Below, piece after piece: positions 10,851 to 21,420 of a DNA stretch of 64,000 nt; position 1 is the stretch's first letter; each line of letters begins with the position of its first letter. The stretch comes from Haemaphysalis longicornis (lineage: Eukaryota > Arthropoda > Arachnida > Ixodida > Ixodidae): assembly GCA_013339765.2 (NCBI GenBank), contig CM023453.1, positions 90,861,767 to 90,925,766 on the forward strand, read 5' to 3'. The notes under the pieces were generated by a model, which did not search any database, was not told the origin of the DNA, and saw only the letters and a program-made list of their open reading frames with translations. The position numbers and the translations under genes were made by a program.

Positions 10851-11436
10851 AGGAGCACTGACACCAATTTTTGGCGTTAATATTATTGCACAGTTCGCTT
10901 CCTTCACTCAACAGCGTACCGTGGGTGAAATATGAGCGGCCTGCGACGCGAAGAACATAGTTTAATTGGATCTCATTTATCGCGCCGACGGGCAGCGCGC
11001 GGAGCGGCACTCAGCAAATGGACATCAGCGTGACATCATCCAGGGAGAGCCAAAAGAAGGGACGCGGCAGCGCTCGTCAAAAGCTCGTGACGTCACTTCA
11101 TGCGCGCGGCCCCACTAGCGGCGAGCGGGCGCAACACCCTCTCAAGCGGGCGCCGGTAACGTCCGCACAAAGCGGTGAGGTCTGGACTATAAGAAAGATG
11201 GCATTTTATTGTCGTTTATGTGGGGACAAGTTTTTAAATGCCTCTTTTTATATGCGCCGTCATATGCGCCGTTCGGGATGAAAGCGCGGGAATTTGAAAC
11301 AAACGATTTTTAGGCCGTTCAATGTAATTAAATATCGCGCGCTGAAGTATTTGAAGTGCTGTTTCAGGTTCGCCAGGTCATTAAGCATCAATAAAAGCAA
11401 TAAAAGTGTAACATAAAATTTTCGTGTCAGTGCTCC
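10851..11436. mobile_element. TTAA-flanked TIR element (AGGAGCACTGACAC ends)
   Basis: TTAA occurs at 10847-10850 and 11437-11440. Inside are inverted ends: AGGAGCACTGACACCAATTTT at left and, inverted, GGAGCACTGACACGAAAATTTT at right. At 586 bp and with no transposase it is non-autonomous. TTAA duplication is the mark of piggyBac-type transposases, but the terminal bases differ from classical piggyBac, so the superfamily is open. Its interior includes the zinc-finger-like duplicate at 11184-11251. A related, longer element is at 12556-13792. Confidence 0.7.
11184..11251 (+). repeat. 68-bp duplicate with C2H2-like coding potential, copy 2
   Basis: Near-identical to 9985-10052. Here the frame belongs to an 87-codon ORF (11018-11281) ending CRLCGDKFLNASFYMRRHM plus a few residues: two cysteines and one histidine in a finger-like spacing, but no second histidine. 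It lies inside the TTAA element, so it may be a captured exon piece or chance coding potential. Confidence 0.5.
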
Positions 11437-11440
11437 TTAA

Positions 11441-11500
11441 GGAAACAGTGAAGACAAAATACAAGTTGCTTTAGACGGATAGATAAGGCTTTGGCACACC
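11441..11500 (+). mobile_element. End fragment of the GCCATGAAGAC TTAA-element family
   Basis: GTGAAGACAAAATACAAGTTG matches the end of the elements at 46815-47833. It directly abuts the TTAA of the preceding element, which suggests repeated use of the same TTAA target. Confidence 0.5.
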
Positions 11501-12551
11501 AAGAACACGAATATACCGCTCATACGTGTAGCTTTTCTAAAATAAAGTGGAAAATAGCGAAAACACGAAGACGGGTGTTGCCGCCCCTGGTTATACCGCG
11601 CAACTTACACAGGAAGCTTGTTAAAATTGCGTGGAAAATATTTTAATACGCCAAGAGGTTTAGCCCCTCAGAATACGCCTTCAGAAGTTTATAACAACTG
11701 GAAGTTTTTGTGGTGTAATGTGTGAACGTTGAAGAACAAAAAAGAAAGCTGGAAACAATATCTAGAGAGCACAGCCGATAGACCACGTGGCTACCCCAAG
11801 CGCCAAGTTCGTTTCGGTGTCGGTGCAGTGCCTAGTACAATACTCGGCCAGATTATTGTGCGACCCTTGCACCGTATACTGTGTGCACAGCCACATTTAA
11901 TGACTCTCGCGTGATTTTGCTGCGCTAAAGAAAACACGGGAACGCTAATTTCGGCTAAGGTTAGTATATTCAAGTGCACGCAACGGCTGGCATGCGAAAC
12001 GTCTTCCGTAACTGCCGCTGCATGGCGCTACTCGTCCACGCTTGTGCCCATGGGGTGGTACTAGCGTCACTAAATAAAAACTGGTACCTCGCATAGGGGT
12101 ACCACCTGGAGCTACTAAAACGTATACCTCTAGGTCGTACCGCTATGCGAGGAGGCGTGCGGGAGCAAAGTACGAGAGGTTGGTCCGACGCCAGCTTTCG
12201 CGCGGCCTAAAAAGGACATCAAAGCGTACTATACTGATCACGAGTCTCACGAAACATTTTGCTTAGTGGTTCAGTGCAGCAAAGGGCGTGGGAGTTCGGG
12301 GAAGTGCGACTGACAATTGACCGAAATCATGGAGGAATCTGACGAAACCGCTCGGTACGTGATAGCATTGTATGCGGCTGCAGCTTCTATACCGCTGTGC
12401 ATCACCGCTGCCTTTCTTGCTTCCGGTTTATCTAGACGCAAACAAGCGGCTGCAACAGCCGCTGTTTGCAGATTTCTCAGCAATTTTTCTCAGCTGTTTG
12501 TATGGTTTCTCAGCATGTATGGTTTCACAGCATTTAGCGATTTCTCGGCAA
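11501..12551. other. No feature recognised
   Basis: No gene or repeat recognised. A local direct echo GGTACCTC-GCATAGGGGTACCACC / GGTCGTACCGCTATGCGAGG around 12080-12150 is weakly palindromic. Confidence 0.3.
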
Positions 12552-12555
12552 TTAA

Positions 12556-13792
12556 AGGAGTACTGACACCAAATTTAGAGGCCTAAATAACGATATAATT
12601 GGCTTCAGTAGTTTGTACAGATTACCCACAGAAATTTTTGGAGCGATCCGAGGCTGGAAACGCATCAAAAATCGATTTTAATTGCCCTGGCCGCGAACTA
12701 TTACAAATCGGCAGCACTAGCGAAATCGCTTAGGGTGTGACGTCAGGCTATCCGCGATTTTGCGGCCGATTCAGCATGACGTCATACAGTTGTTTCCGGA
12801 ACCGGAAGCGATAGCCTGCGCTGTTGTTGTGGGCGGTCTCGCTTCGATAGGAGGTTTGGCTTGGCTGCGGTACCGCTGTGAGCAAGGCTTGCGAAGTGCG
12901 CACTTCACGTTTCCCGCGCAGGTATTGCCATCTCTCGACCGGTCGGCGCCCCGCCCGCCGCGCGCCGCGGGGGGCCGGTCAGCGTATACGCTTGCATCGC
13001 GGCAGATATCTGATCGCCGCTTTAAAATAAGCCCTGATAACAATCCCAAGCACAATTTTTCACCACACACACCTACTTTCTCGCATGTGGGAACTTCATT
13101 TTAACGATCAGATTGATTCAGAAGAGCAGCGACAAGCGGTTTGCTACCGTCTTGCTACCGTGGTCTGCGCCGGATCGAGCCGCTGAGTGTCCGAGCTGGC
13201 AGGCGCGGCCGGCGTGTGCGCGAACTGTTTCCGAAGGCAGGAAACGCTTCACGATTGCCTGCTTTATCCATTTTTTGCGATTAAACGCGCGGGATCTACA
13301 AATTCAGCTCAGCGATAGCGTAGTTGACCATGGAGCAAAAACGGTGGACGGAGCGACGCCGACGACGCATCGCATGCACGCATCGGGTCATGTGTCTCAA
13401 ATTCACGCGTACGACTAGTCGTGGTGACAGTCGTAACGATCAGTCGCATGCGAATCGAGTGTACAAATCGTACATGTGTCCAGCGCTTTAGTGTGAACCG
13501 CGTGCAATCCGTAGCAGACGATGCAGCGAACGTCCCTGACGTCACGGAGACCATGACGTCACGGTCCGACGTCACGGAGACCGTGACGTCAGGCAGTCCG
13601 CTTGCAGGCTCTCCTTCGAACGGCCATTTTCCCGCGCGGCGACCGAATTTGAAAGTGGTTGCAATAAACGTGCTATAATTAATTATATGTTGGTGGCTGA
13701 CGCCTTTCGGTTCGATTTTCGTAATTACTGGGACCATAGGTATTCTTTACAGCATAAAAACTGAAAGCGAGAAATTTCGTGTCAGTACTCCT
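12556..13792. mobile_element. TTAA-flanked TIR element (AGGAGTACTGACAC ends), 1.24 kb
   Basis: TTAA at 12552-12555 and 13793-13796 brackets inverted ends AGGAGTACTGACACCAAATTT and, inverted, AGGAGTACTGACACGAAATTT. It is related to the 586-bp element at 10851-11436 by its ends. No transposase is visible; it is non-autonomous. It contains a cluster of TGACGTCA palindromes at 13537-13591. Confidence 0.75.
13537..13591. promoter_or_regulatory. Cluster of four CRE-like TGACGTCA palindromes
   Basis: TGACGTCA at 13537-13544, 13554-13561 and 13584-13591, and CGACGTCA at 13567-13574. The unit GACGTCACGGAGACC is repeated twice. TGACGTCA is the consensus binding site of CREB/ATF bZIP factors. It lies inside a transposable element, so function is not implied. 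Confidence 0.45.
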
Positions 13793-13796
13793 TTAA

Positions 13797-13892
13797 GGTA
13801 TCTTTCGGCAGGCGCCTAATCAACGCTAAAATGGCTATGGGAAGGTCAGACTTTCGTTGAAACCAACTTGCTGGTGGCCTTCAGTGTCCCTT
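13797..13892. mobile_element. Possible end of another TTAA element
   Basis: TGGTGGCCTTCAGTGTCCCT followed by TTAA (about 13869-13892) looks like one inverted end (TTAAAGGGACACTGAAGGCC when inverted). It starts immediately after the TTAA of the previous element. The opposite end was not found. Confidence 0.3.
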
Positions 13893-14001
13893 TAAGATTA
13901 CGAGTTCAGTTGCTCTTCAGAATACGACCGACGCATAACACTGCCGCAGAAATATAAAACCGTAATGGCAGGAATCTATCTCTCCTTTAAGCTACGTGCA
14001 C

Positions 14002-16041
14002 TAGAGCACTGCACGGGCCGCAATTTCTAGGCCCTTGCCCGACCCGGCCCGACAGAGGCTCGGCCCGGACCCGGCCCGGGCCCGAAAAATTTTTAAAATG
14101 TGAACACAAGCCCGGCCCGAGCCCGACAAATTTCTAAAAACTGAGCCCGAGCCCGGCCCGAGCCCGACAAATTTCTAAAATATGAGCCCCGCCCGAACCC
14201 GACAGAATTCAACAAAATGAAAAAGGCGCCTCTTTCCTGACAGTTTTCCTTTCCCCAGTTGCTCCTGGCGCATATTCTGTTTACATGATCAAGTACCAAC
14301 TAACTCGCGTCGACACATTATAAACATAAACTCGAAGTTTGCTGTTACGCTAAAAAGCACCAGCAAAAAGCCAATACGACTACTTTGGATTTAATTTTCT
14401 TTTAAATTTGGACCGAACTTTGTACAACTAAAATATTCTCACTTAGAAGCTGTATTTTCGGTAGTTTAACTTCGTTTGCCACTTCATTTGCCAGTCTTCG
14501 AAATCCAGACACACCGAGGATACCTTAAAGGATTTCGAGTTTTTTTAAAAGGGTAATTTTTTAGTGTTGCAATTCTGCAATAGATATTCCACCTTTCGTT
14601 GTTTGAGCAGACGATGCGTCAGGTTTCAGCACTTATTTTTTGTCTTTTGCTAGTTAAGTTGGAAGCATTAATTCATCTGCACTTCTGTTCTTTCTTGAGT
14701 TTAATAATGGTTTTAAAATAATTCTTACCCGAAAAATTATGGGTGTTGCTTCGAAAATGGGTCCTTCAAACTCTGCACACAGTGCAAAGTCCAGGTCACG
14801 TTGTTTTTTGTTTTGTTTTAGTTTGAAAAGTCACGTTGCAGTCTGTGGCTGGAGTGCCCTCGCTTTTTGGCCCGCTTTCTCCCACTTATGCTGAAGGGGC
14901 CCAAACGTTTTTTCATTGATGTGAAGGCGTTCTAAGAGCAATAGCCTTTTTTCACATCTTTTCACGGCGCCGTAGTGAATTGGCCTTTCGCTTTTTTTTT
15001 GTTTTGTTTTCACTTAACCTGAGAGATCAACATGAAAAAAAATGGCCGCGTATCTGCTCCTTTTGTTGCAAATGACGTCAAAAGACGATAGTCTTTATCG
15101 GCTTTTGCGAAGTAAATGCCTCCCTTCGCTTTACCGCTCACCTCTCATGTTGTTCCTCTTGCGTCGCTCTCCTCCCAAGTTAAAGACGCCAAATGTTTGC
15201 CTAAATCATTTTAAATTTCCCGCGTTCCACTGCTCCAAAACGGGTGTCTCGATGCGAACGCTGCCGTACGGCGAAGACGCGCGTTAATCGAGGCACCCTA
15301 CTTCAACGTTTATGGAACCGCGTTTCCCTACTCCACGTGCGTTGCAAGCGGGAACGTGGAAACTATCTAGTGGAACCTTGCGTAACTGTTGCCGGTTGAT
15401 TTCTTAAAATGGCGCCAGAAGCTATAGTCATAGAGAAAGAAATATTTTATTTCTCTATGCTATAGTGGCGCGGGCGACAGCAGGCGACGGCGGAGTGAAT
15501 TCTTTTTCTGCAGTTGATGAAGTATTTAATTTCGCAAAAGTCAAGCATGTTTGAATTTTTATAAAGGAACACTGCAAATATCACTTCTGTATTGATTTGT
15601 TGTCTCATATTTGCGTAATGTCTTGTTCTTCTTCAACAATGTTGACAAGTATGAACATTACACCGGACCAAGACGGGTAGATTTAGCTATGACTATATAA
15701 GACTATTGCGCAGGCATTGTTTTGCTTTGGCCGGGTGGCTGAATCGAGTCACAGACAGACAGACAGACATACAGACAGACCAAAATTTCTGGGTTTAAGT
15801 AGCCCAAGAAAGACTATCGTCTTTAAAATTTTGTTGTCGGGAATTTAGAATTTGCGGCACAGGATTGCCAGGCCTCAGGGTCCGCCCGGGCCGGCTCGGG
15901 CCAGCACGGCCCGAAGAAATTTTGGTTCAAGCCCGAGCCCGGCCCGGGCCCGAGAAACTGCGTGCTACCTGGCCCGAGCCCGGCCCGCGGGCCGGGCCGG
16001 GCTCGGGCTTTCGGGCCGGCCCGGGCCCGTGCAGTGCACTA
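14002..16041. mobile_element. hAT-like non-autonomous element, GC-rich inverted ends
   Basis: The left end TAGAGCACTGCACGGGCC and the inverted right end TAGTGCACTGCACGGGCC form terminal inverted repeats that continue into GGGCCCGG-rich arrays on both sides (14030-14200 and 15870-16030). The flanks are ACGTGCAC (13994-14001) and AAGTGCAC (16042-16049), an 8-bp duplication with one mismatch. TAG/CAG-type ends with 8-bp duplications are typical of hAT transposons. There is no hAT transposase reading frame in the 2,040 bp. Family B lies nested inside at 15042-15824. Confidence 0.75.
15042..15824 (+). repeat. Repeat family B, copy 1 (nested in the hAT-like element)
   Basis: It begins ATGGCCGCGTATCTGCTC and ends AAAGACTATCGTCTTT, itself a palindrome. 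The inverted copy at 21828-22547 has both ends, and a third piece is at 49065-49260. Shared internal marks are TGCCGTACGGCGAAGACGCGCGTT-ATCGAGGCACCCTA and AATATCAC-TATTGATGT... GCGTAATGT. A (CAGA)n tract lies near the right end. No coding capacity seen. Confidence 0.75.
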
Positions 16042-16043
16042 AA

Positions 16044-16107
16044 GTGCACACTGGCGTCTAACTTGCCGTCGGCAGGGCGGCACGGCAAGTTCGACGCTAG
16101 TGTGCAC
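16044..16107. repeat. 64-bp imperfect palindrome
   Basis: GTGCACACT-GGCGTC-AACTTGCCG pairs with CGGCAAGTT-GACGC-AGTGTGCAC around a short centre. It begins within the right flank of the hAT-like element. Confidence 0.75.
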
Positions 16108-18275
16108 GTCCGTCTGCGTGGCGGGGTGTGCGGCGTGAGCTCGTCGGAAGTGCGTGGTATCAGGTGAACGAATTCCGCCCCACAAGTGACGTCAATGCTT
16201 CGCAATGACGTAAAAATTAGGAAGGCTGAAGGGGGTAGGGGGTGCGCTTAAATGCTTAGCGCCAAACCTCATTTTCAGCTCTCATCATAGAGCGTTCATC
16301 CTTCAAAGGTTGCGAAACAGCGATTACAACTTTGCAGTTGTCTTTTTTGTCATCTTTGTACACAGCGTGGCACCTTGTTCAAAACTTGGCGTATAGACCA
16401 ACATTCGCGACAGCGAGGAAACGGTTGGCATGCTCGGTACTTGGCTACAACGTGCTGTTGGAAACGAAAGCCCTCCTCCCGTGTTAGGGGGTTCAGCCGA
16501 CGCCAAGCATCTCTCCAGGTGCTCTAAATTAATCCGTAACCCTCTACGCTGTGCCTCATAGCTTACGCCTTGCGTCAGCCGCAATTCATGAAATGGAGAA
16601 CTTGCTGTTTGACTCACGCTCAACCACGTGCAATCTCACATTTCTATGTATACACTTCGATAACGTACCGTATGAATCGCTCTTTTTACGGAGGATTTTC
16701 TTGCATAATTGACGTAGCTCAGGACAAAAGTTTACAAAACGAGTAAAAAGCGACAGAAATGGATGCTGATCTTTTAAGTCGTCTTTTGGTTTTACATGTT
16801 GCTGAAAAGGATTCAGAGGCAGGTCTTTTTTTATACTATAGCTGAACTACGACTTCAGCGTCTGTACGTTTTCGCGAGGTTTTGCTCAGTTTATATAGCG
16901 TAATTAAACGTTTTCTTTTTTTTTAATTTTCACTTCGTGCAGTGGTTCAATGCACTTACTCCCTATTTGTCGCAAAATAGACGTCATGCTTTTCAGACCT
17001 GCCGGCGGTCCCAGTGCGAGAGCGCAGACTGCTGGGTAGGCATGACGTCATCATTTTCTTTACCCCACCGGCGGTGCAAGGTGTTTGTGCTATAACGCCC
17101 GCGGCTGGTCCCACGGGCGTTACGAAAAGGAAACATCGCGCAGCGAGTGTTTATTTGTTTACAAATTTTGTTTAACGGCTGTTTTCGTTGGCCAGTTTTA
17201 TGTCCAGGCCGTGGGGGGCGTGCATCCTATACTTGAAACATTTACACAGAGTCGCGGCTGTTCGCACGGCGTTGCAAGCTTGCAGCGTGCAATGTGCAAG
17301 AGTGTATAACCTTCTGCAGCAGCAGGCGTTGAACCAACGCTTATTCACTCTTCGTCTGCCTAGCCGTCACGTCCGACGTGTTTTGTCTTTGTTGCTGCTT
17401 ATAGGCGTGGCGAAACTGCGGTAACGGGTTCACCGAACGCGCTCCTACGCTAGCGCATCTGACGGTTGCTCCTGCGGTAGGCGCTCACTTCAGCTGCGCC
17501 GCTTTCGAAAGCTCCTTGCAAAAAAGAAAGAAAAGAAAAGAAAAAGGCGAAATCCAACCTCGCATCTGCAGCCCTCACATGAGTCAGTGGACGAAATGAA
17601 GATATGAAAAAAAAAAATAATAATAAAACGGAAGTGTATTTGTATTAGGTGAATAACTGCTGCCAAAATTTAGCCATCCCTTCCTAACGAAAGTTTATAG
17701 AAGCGTGAAAGCTTCCTCACATCAAAAGTGCGCCAAAAGTGCGTCGGAACCTTCGCTGAAGGGCGTCCAAGCGATCGTCAATCCTTCAAAGACCAACATA
17801 GCAAACGGAGAACGAACCCGTGCGACTATTTTTGGGGCAATAAGTAAACGCCTTCACGAATAATTTAAATGTTTACCGACGCGTGGTTTATAAGATAAAT
17901 GTGTTGTACTCCTTCTTCATAATCGATGCGTGTATATCGTTTTATCTAAGAACCGTTCCTCTTTCGCGATTTTCAGGTAGCCGTATTGACATAATGGAAG
18001 CCCCGTTTCACGCACGCGCCGTGTGTGCAGATATCTTATCGGAGCTTTTCGGTCGACTAGCCGGTCTATGGAGAATGCATTAGCGATTGGACGGGACATC
18101 ATCCGTCCCACTAAGAAAGCTTTCGCTTTAAAAATTCCTCGGAAACGTAAGTCTGCTTGCGTGCGTTGAAGGCGAAAGCCTGGCTCGTTTACTGCTGCAT
18201 CGCGTTTGCGTCTCTTTCTTCGCAGTTGTTTTTCGGGAATTTGTAGCGAATTGCTTCGGCAAGCACACCGCCCAC
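16108..18275. other. No gene recognised
   Basis: About 2.1 kb without a recognisable gene. A minus-strand frame at 16324-16623 (99 codons) has ordinary amino-acid content but no motif I know. An AAAGAAAAGAAAAG tract is at 17521-17548. Confidence 0.35.
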
Positions 18276-18289
18276 ACTTTAAGCGATAG

Positions 18290-18530
18290 ACCCACCGCGG
18301 TGGCTCAGTGGCTAAGGCGTTGTGCGGCTGAGCACGAGGACGCGGGTTCGATTCCCAGCAGCAGCGGTCGCTTTTCTGACGGAGGCGAAAAGCAAAAACG
18401 CCCGCGTGTTCGAGGTTTCGGCGCACGATAAAAGATCCCCAGGTGGTCAAAATTAGTCCGGAGCCCTCCACTACAGCGCGCCTCATCGCCTGCGTTGCTC
18501 GGCGCGTTAAACCCTATCAATCAATCAATC
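18290..18530 (+). mobile_element. Ruka-type SINE, full length, with target duplication
   Basis: Reference copy of the family in this window. Box A TGGCTCAGTGG is at 18301-18311 and box B GGTTCGATTCC at 18345-18355, both matching the RNA polymerase III internal promoter of tRNA genes. Next come GGCGAAAAGCAAAAACGCCCG, GATCCCCAGGTGGTC, GCGTTAAACCCT and the (CAAT)n tail. Flanks ACTTTAAGCGATAG (18276-18289) and ACTTCAAGCGATAG (18531-18544) are a 14-bp duplication with one mismatch, as expected for LINE-driven insertion. It is a retroposon and not a tRNA gene. Confidence 0.92.
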
Positions 18531-18696
18531 ACTTCAAGCGATAGCTTCAATGCAGAATCGGAGCTCTCCCATAGGCTGGCCGTGCACCTTTTCTACACAC
18601 GTGCCGCCACCTTCAGTTGTACGTGTTCATCCACTGGAGAGGGGCCAAGCTGGCGCCGTGGAGATCCCGGTTAAAATCTCACGCGAACGCAAATGT

Positions 18697-19049
18697 GTTT
18701 TAAGCGCGGAGCACCTTAGGGGCCCGACTTGTCACGGCTCGTACGGGGTCAAGGTATCCAGCCGCCGTAGTCACTCGGCGTCGCGCTATCAAACAGGGGC
18801 TTCGAAAACCGCTTCCCCTGGTCGGGATCGAGCCTGGGCCCCTCGCGTTACGAAGCCGGTGTGGGTGCACGCAGGCACACGTTCTTCATGCCAAGTGTTG
18901 GGAGTAATCATCGCGCTGCGCCGTCGCCGCGGATTCTGCCGTTGCTATTAAGTACACGATACAGTGGACTCCCGTTAAGACGAAGTCGGTTGAGACGAAC
19001 ACTGTGGTTAAGACTAACAACACTTTTGCTCTCTTGTAACGTCCACACT

Positions 19050-19085
<36 letters not shown>

Positions 19086-19240
19086 ACCGCTTAAGACGAA
19101 TTTTTGTTGATACGAACAAATGTTTACAGTCCCTTTGAGTTCGTCTTAACCGAGTTAGTCTTCTACTGTAATATGATTCAGGAAAACATCATGACCTAAT
19201 CCATTCATTACACCCCTATTAAATCAAAACTTTATCCAAT
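18697..19240 (+). repeat. Repeat family D, copy 1, interrupted by a pogo MITE
   Basis: It matches 23644-24030: TTTTAAG-GC-GA-CACCTTAGGGGCC at the start, then GGGGCTTCGAAAACCGCTTCCCCTGG, and CAAGTGTTGGGAGTAATC-T-GCGCTGCGCCGT. After the inserted element (18962-19168) the match resumes (GAAAACATCATGA ... CAATGTCGCC). Copies at 35936, 50543 and 57870 share the head. Confidence 0.65.
18962..19168. mobile_element. Pogo-like MITE, copy 1, with A33 tract
   Basis: CAGTGGACTCCCGTTAAGACGAA at left; right end TTCGTCTTAACCGAGTTAGTC then TTCTACTG. TA flanks both sides (18960-18961 and 19169-19170). Family D copy 2 gives the uninterrupted site, so insertion and TA duplication are supported directly. A run of 33 A (19052-19084) replaces the short A run of the related copy at 25105-25260. 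Confidence 0.8.
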
Positions 19241-19841
19241 GTCGCCTTTATATACAAAATACATACTGTCTCAGTCCTTGATTGAGACAGTATACGTAGT
19301 GTCTAATGCCTTTTGTGAGGGGCATCAAACTTTAATGCGGCTAGTTGAATTCACCAAGTGCTATATTGTTAATTATGCGTAGGTTTTCCTTGCCCCTGTC
19401 GAAGTTCGAATCTGTCGATCGTATCTGGTCATGCCTAGCGCATAACCGCAATACTCCCTAGACCGAAACTTAAGTACCTGTCAGCGCTGGTGTTGGGGAC
19501 CGGCCTCACATCACATGCACGTATAGTAAATTCTTTTCCTAACAAGCTTCTGGGGTCAGAAAACTGCTTTTTATAAGCAGTACTTCATTAGGAGTGTTGA
19601 CGTTAGGACTGCGGATAACTTCCAACGAAGCGATTTCGTTATAAGGGAGATTTTTATGGGGAGATTTACTATGAGGGAGATTTACCTTCTACGATTTTGA
19701 AGGATTTTCCCTGTTTTTATACGTTGCTCTGTGATTTTTCGAGTATTTGTTGTGTTTTGGTTTCCACAAAAATATTACGGGAAGATATTTGCGTTTGCAT
19801 TTCCACAAATGGATCGCAGAAAAAAATAAATATTGCGGCAG
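19241..19841. other. No feature recognised
   Basis: AT-rich. A small palindrome ATACTGTCTCAGTCCTTGATTGAGACAGTAT is centred near 19280. Nothing else recognised. Confidence 0.3.
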
Positions 19842-20381
19842 TACCGTATTTTCGCGATTCTAAGCACCCTCTTATCGTGAGCACCTTCCTCTACGTTCAG
19901 TAAAAAGTTTTGGAAAAAAGTTTTCATGCGAATCTTAGCACCTCTTTTCCAAACAGCCATCGAGGTGGATTTAGGACGCGTGTTAGCGGGTCTCAGATGG
20001 TGTTCTGGCCAAGTCATTTATGAAGCGTTCAATTACAAACCCTTCGATGGAACAGAAGACGACCTGCTGTGGAATACAGAAAGCGGCGGCTCAAAAGGTG
20101 CTACGGACTCTAGTGGTATAGTGAGGGTGACGGAGTATCAGACGTAAGCAGTGGGTTCGCTGTCGGTACAATTTTTTTCTGTTCAATGTTTGCCAGCTGA
20201 AACACTATTTCTTGCGCCCGTCTCGTCGAGACACCGCCGCAAAAAAAAAAAAAGGGGGGGTGGGGGTGGGCGAGGGGGACGTTAATGTGTTTCGAATGTA
20301 AGCACCCCCCACCCCTTTGCTCACTTTGGCCATCGCGATCGTGGAAAAAAAGGGGGTGCTTAGAATAGAGTCAATACGGTA
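19842..20381. mobile_element. Pogo/Tigger-like deletion derivative
   Basis: Inverted ends: TACCGTATTTTCGCGATTCT then AAGCACCCT at 19842 and AGGGGGTGCTTAGAATAGAGT then CAATACGGTA ending at 20381. TA at the ends fits a TA target. The 540-bp interior keeps the carboxyl end of a transposase (see next entry). Confidence 0.7.
20013..20147 (+). pseudogene. Carboxyl-terminal remnant of a pogo-like transposase
   Basis: In an ORF starting 19926, residues 41-49 (20046-20072) read DGTEDDLLW. A motif of the type S-x-CGIS-N-x-DGTEDDLL-(D/E) is characteristic of the end of pogo/Tigger (CENP-B-like) transposases, after the DDD catalytic core. Here the core itself is absent, and the helper motif before it is changed to EAFNYKPF. 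The frame ends at 20147. The position inside pogo-like inverted ends supports the call. Confidence 0.6.
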
Positions 20382-21420
20382 TAACCGACGCTGTGAGGCG
20401 CAATATATTACTATATTTCACTCACCATCGGTGACACTTGGCGCTGGCACAAAACGGCCCAAGGTGTCGCCTTTGCCGGCGTTCGTTATTTATTTTACCT
20501 TCTCGGTGTTTCACTTCACTGAAGTTCTTCATTTGAGCAGTTTGTGTTAAATGTTGTCGTGAGAATTTCTGAGCTCGTGCTCCTCGGTTGCGAAACCACG
20601 GGGGGAGGGTCTCAACTAACCCGAAGTCATCCACAATGGCCCGCCTTTATCCCAGGTGTTGCGGGAGGCGCTGAGTCAACCATAAATTTAAAGTTCGCTT
20701 TGAATCTTTCGTGTCTGTTGGCTATTTTCGGAAGAGGGGGTGTTGTCCTAACCCAAGCTGCTCCGCAGAAAGAGGCGCGTTAAATAAGCTTCTCCACACG
20801 GCCTGTTGCCGGCAGTTCTCTCTGCCCGCCAGCCGTGACGACTGGGTCAAACTTCAAAGGCGCCTCCCGGCCTCCTCACCGCCATTTTCCTCATTTCTTT
20901 CCCGTGGTCTTCGGGTCCCTTTGCTTGGGCCGTCGTTTTCATCTCTCCTCTTTCGTTGTGGCGGCCGAATTGCGTCGAGGTCATGAAGAAAAGGACGCCT
21001 TTGAGAACCTGTAGGCAGTGGCGCCCGTCTGTGCAGGTTGTCCGTCGCGCGCGGCCAGCCGGCCGGTCGTTCAGCTCGCCTGTGAACCGAGAATAACCCA
21101 CGCGACGCCCCCTCCGTGCGCGGTCGAGCGTGCCGTGGGCTTCGCACCCGCGGCTTACGCCGTCGGTTTCAGCAGCATGCTCGTGGCTGCTGCATCTGAG
21201 GCGTGGAATCGCTGCGTAGCCGCCCGCTAAGTCATGCAAGGGCAGTAGCGAATGCAGGAAACGGAGATGCCTGTTGCGGTTATTCTTTTACAGCGAAAAT
21301 GTGCATGGCTAGGATCCAGCATATCGTCTGTCGTCACAGACCTGAGCGCCGAGTAATAATTTTCAGCTACATGAAAAAAAAATCACAAAGATTACACACA
21401 CACGCACAAGGATAGGCGCA
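20382..21420. other. No feature recognised
   Basis: Mixed to GC-rich sequence. Overlapping open frames on both strands at 20844-21240 are R/A/P-rich with no motif. Confidence 0.3.

Noticed and set aside
18290..18530. tRNA gene at the Ruka head
   Set aside because: Full SINE body, CAAT tail and target duplication show a retroposon.
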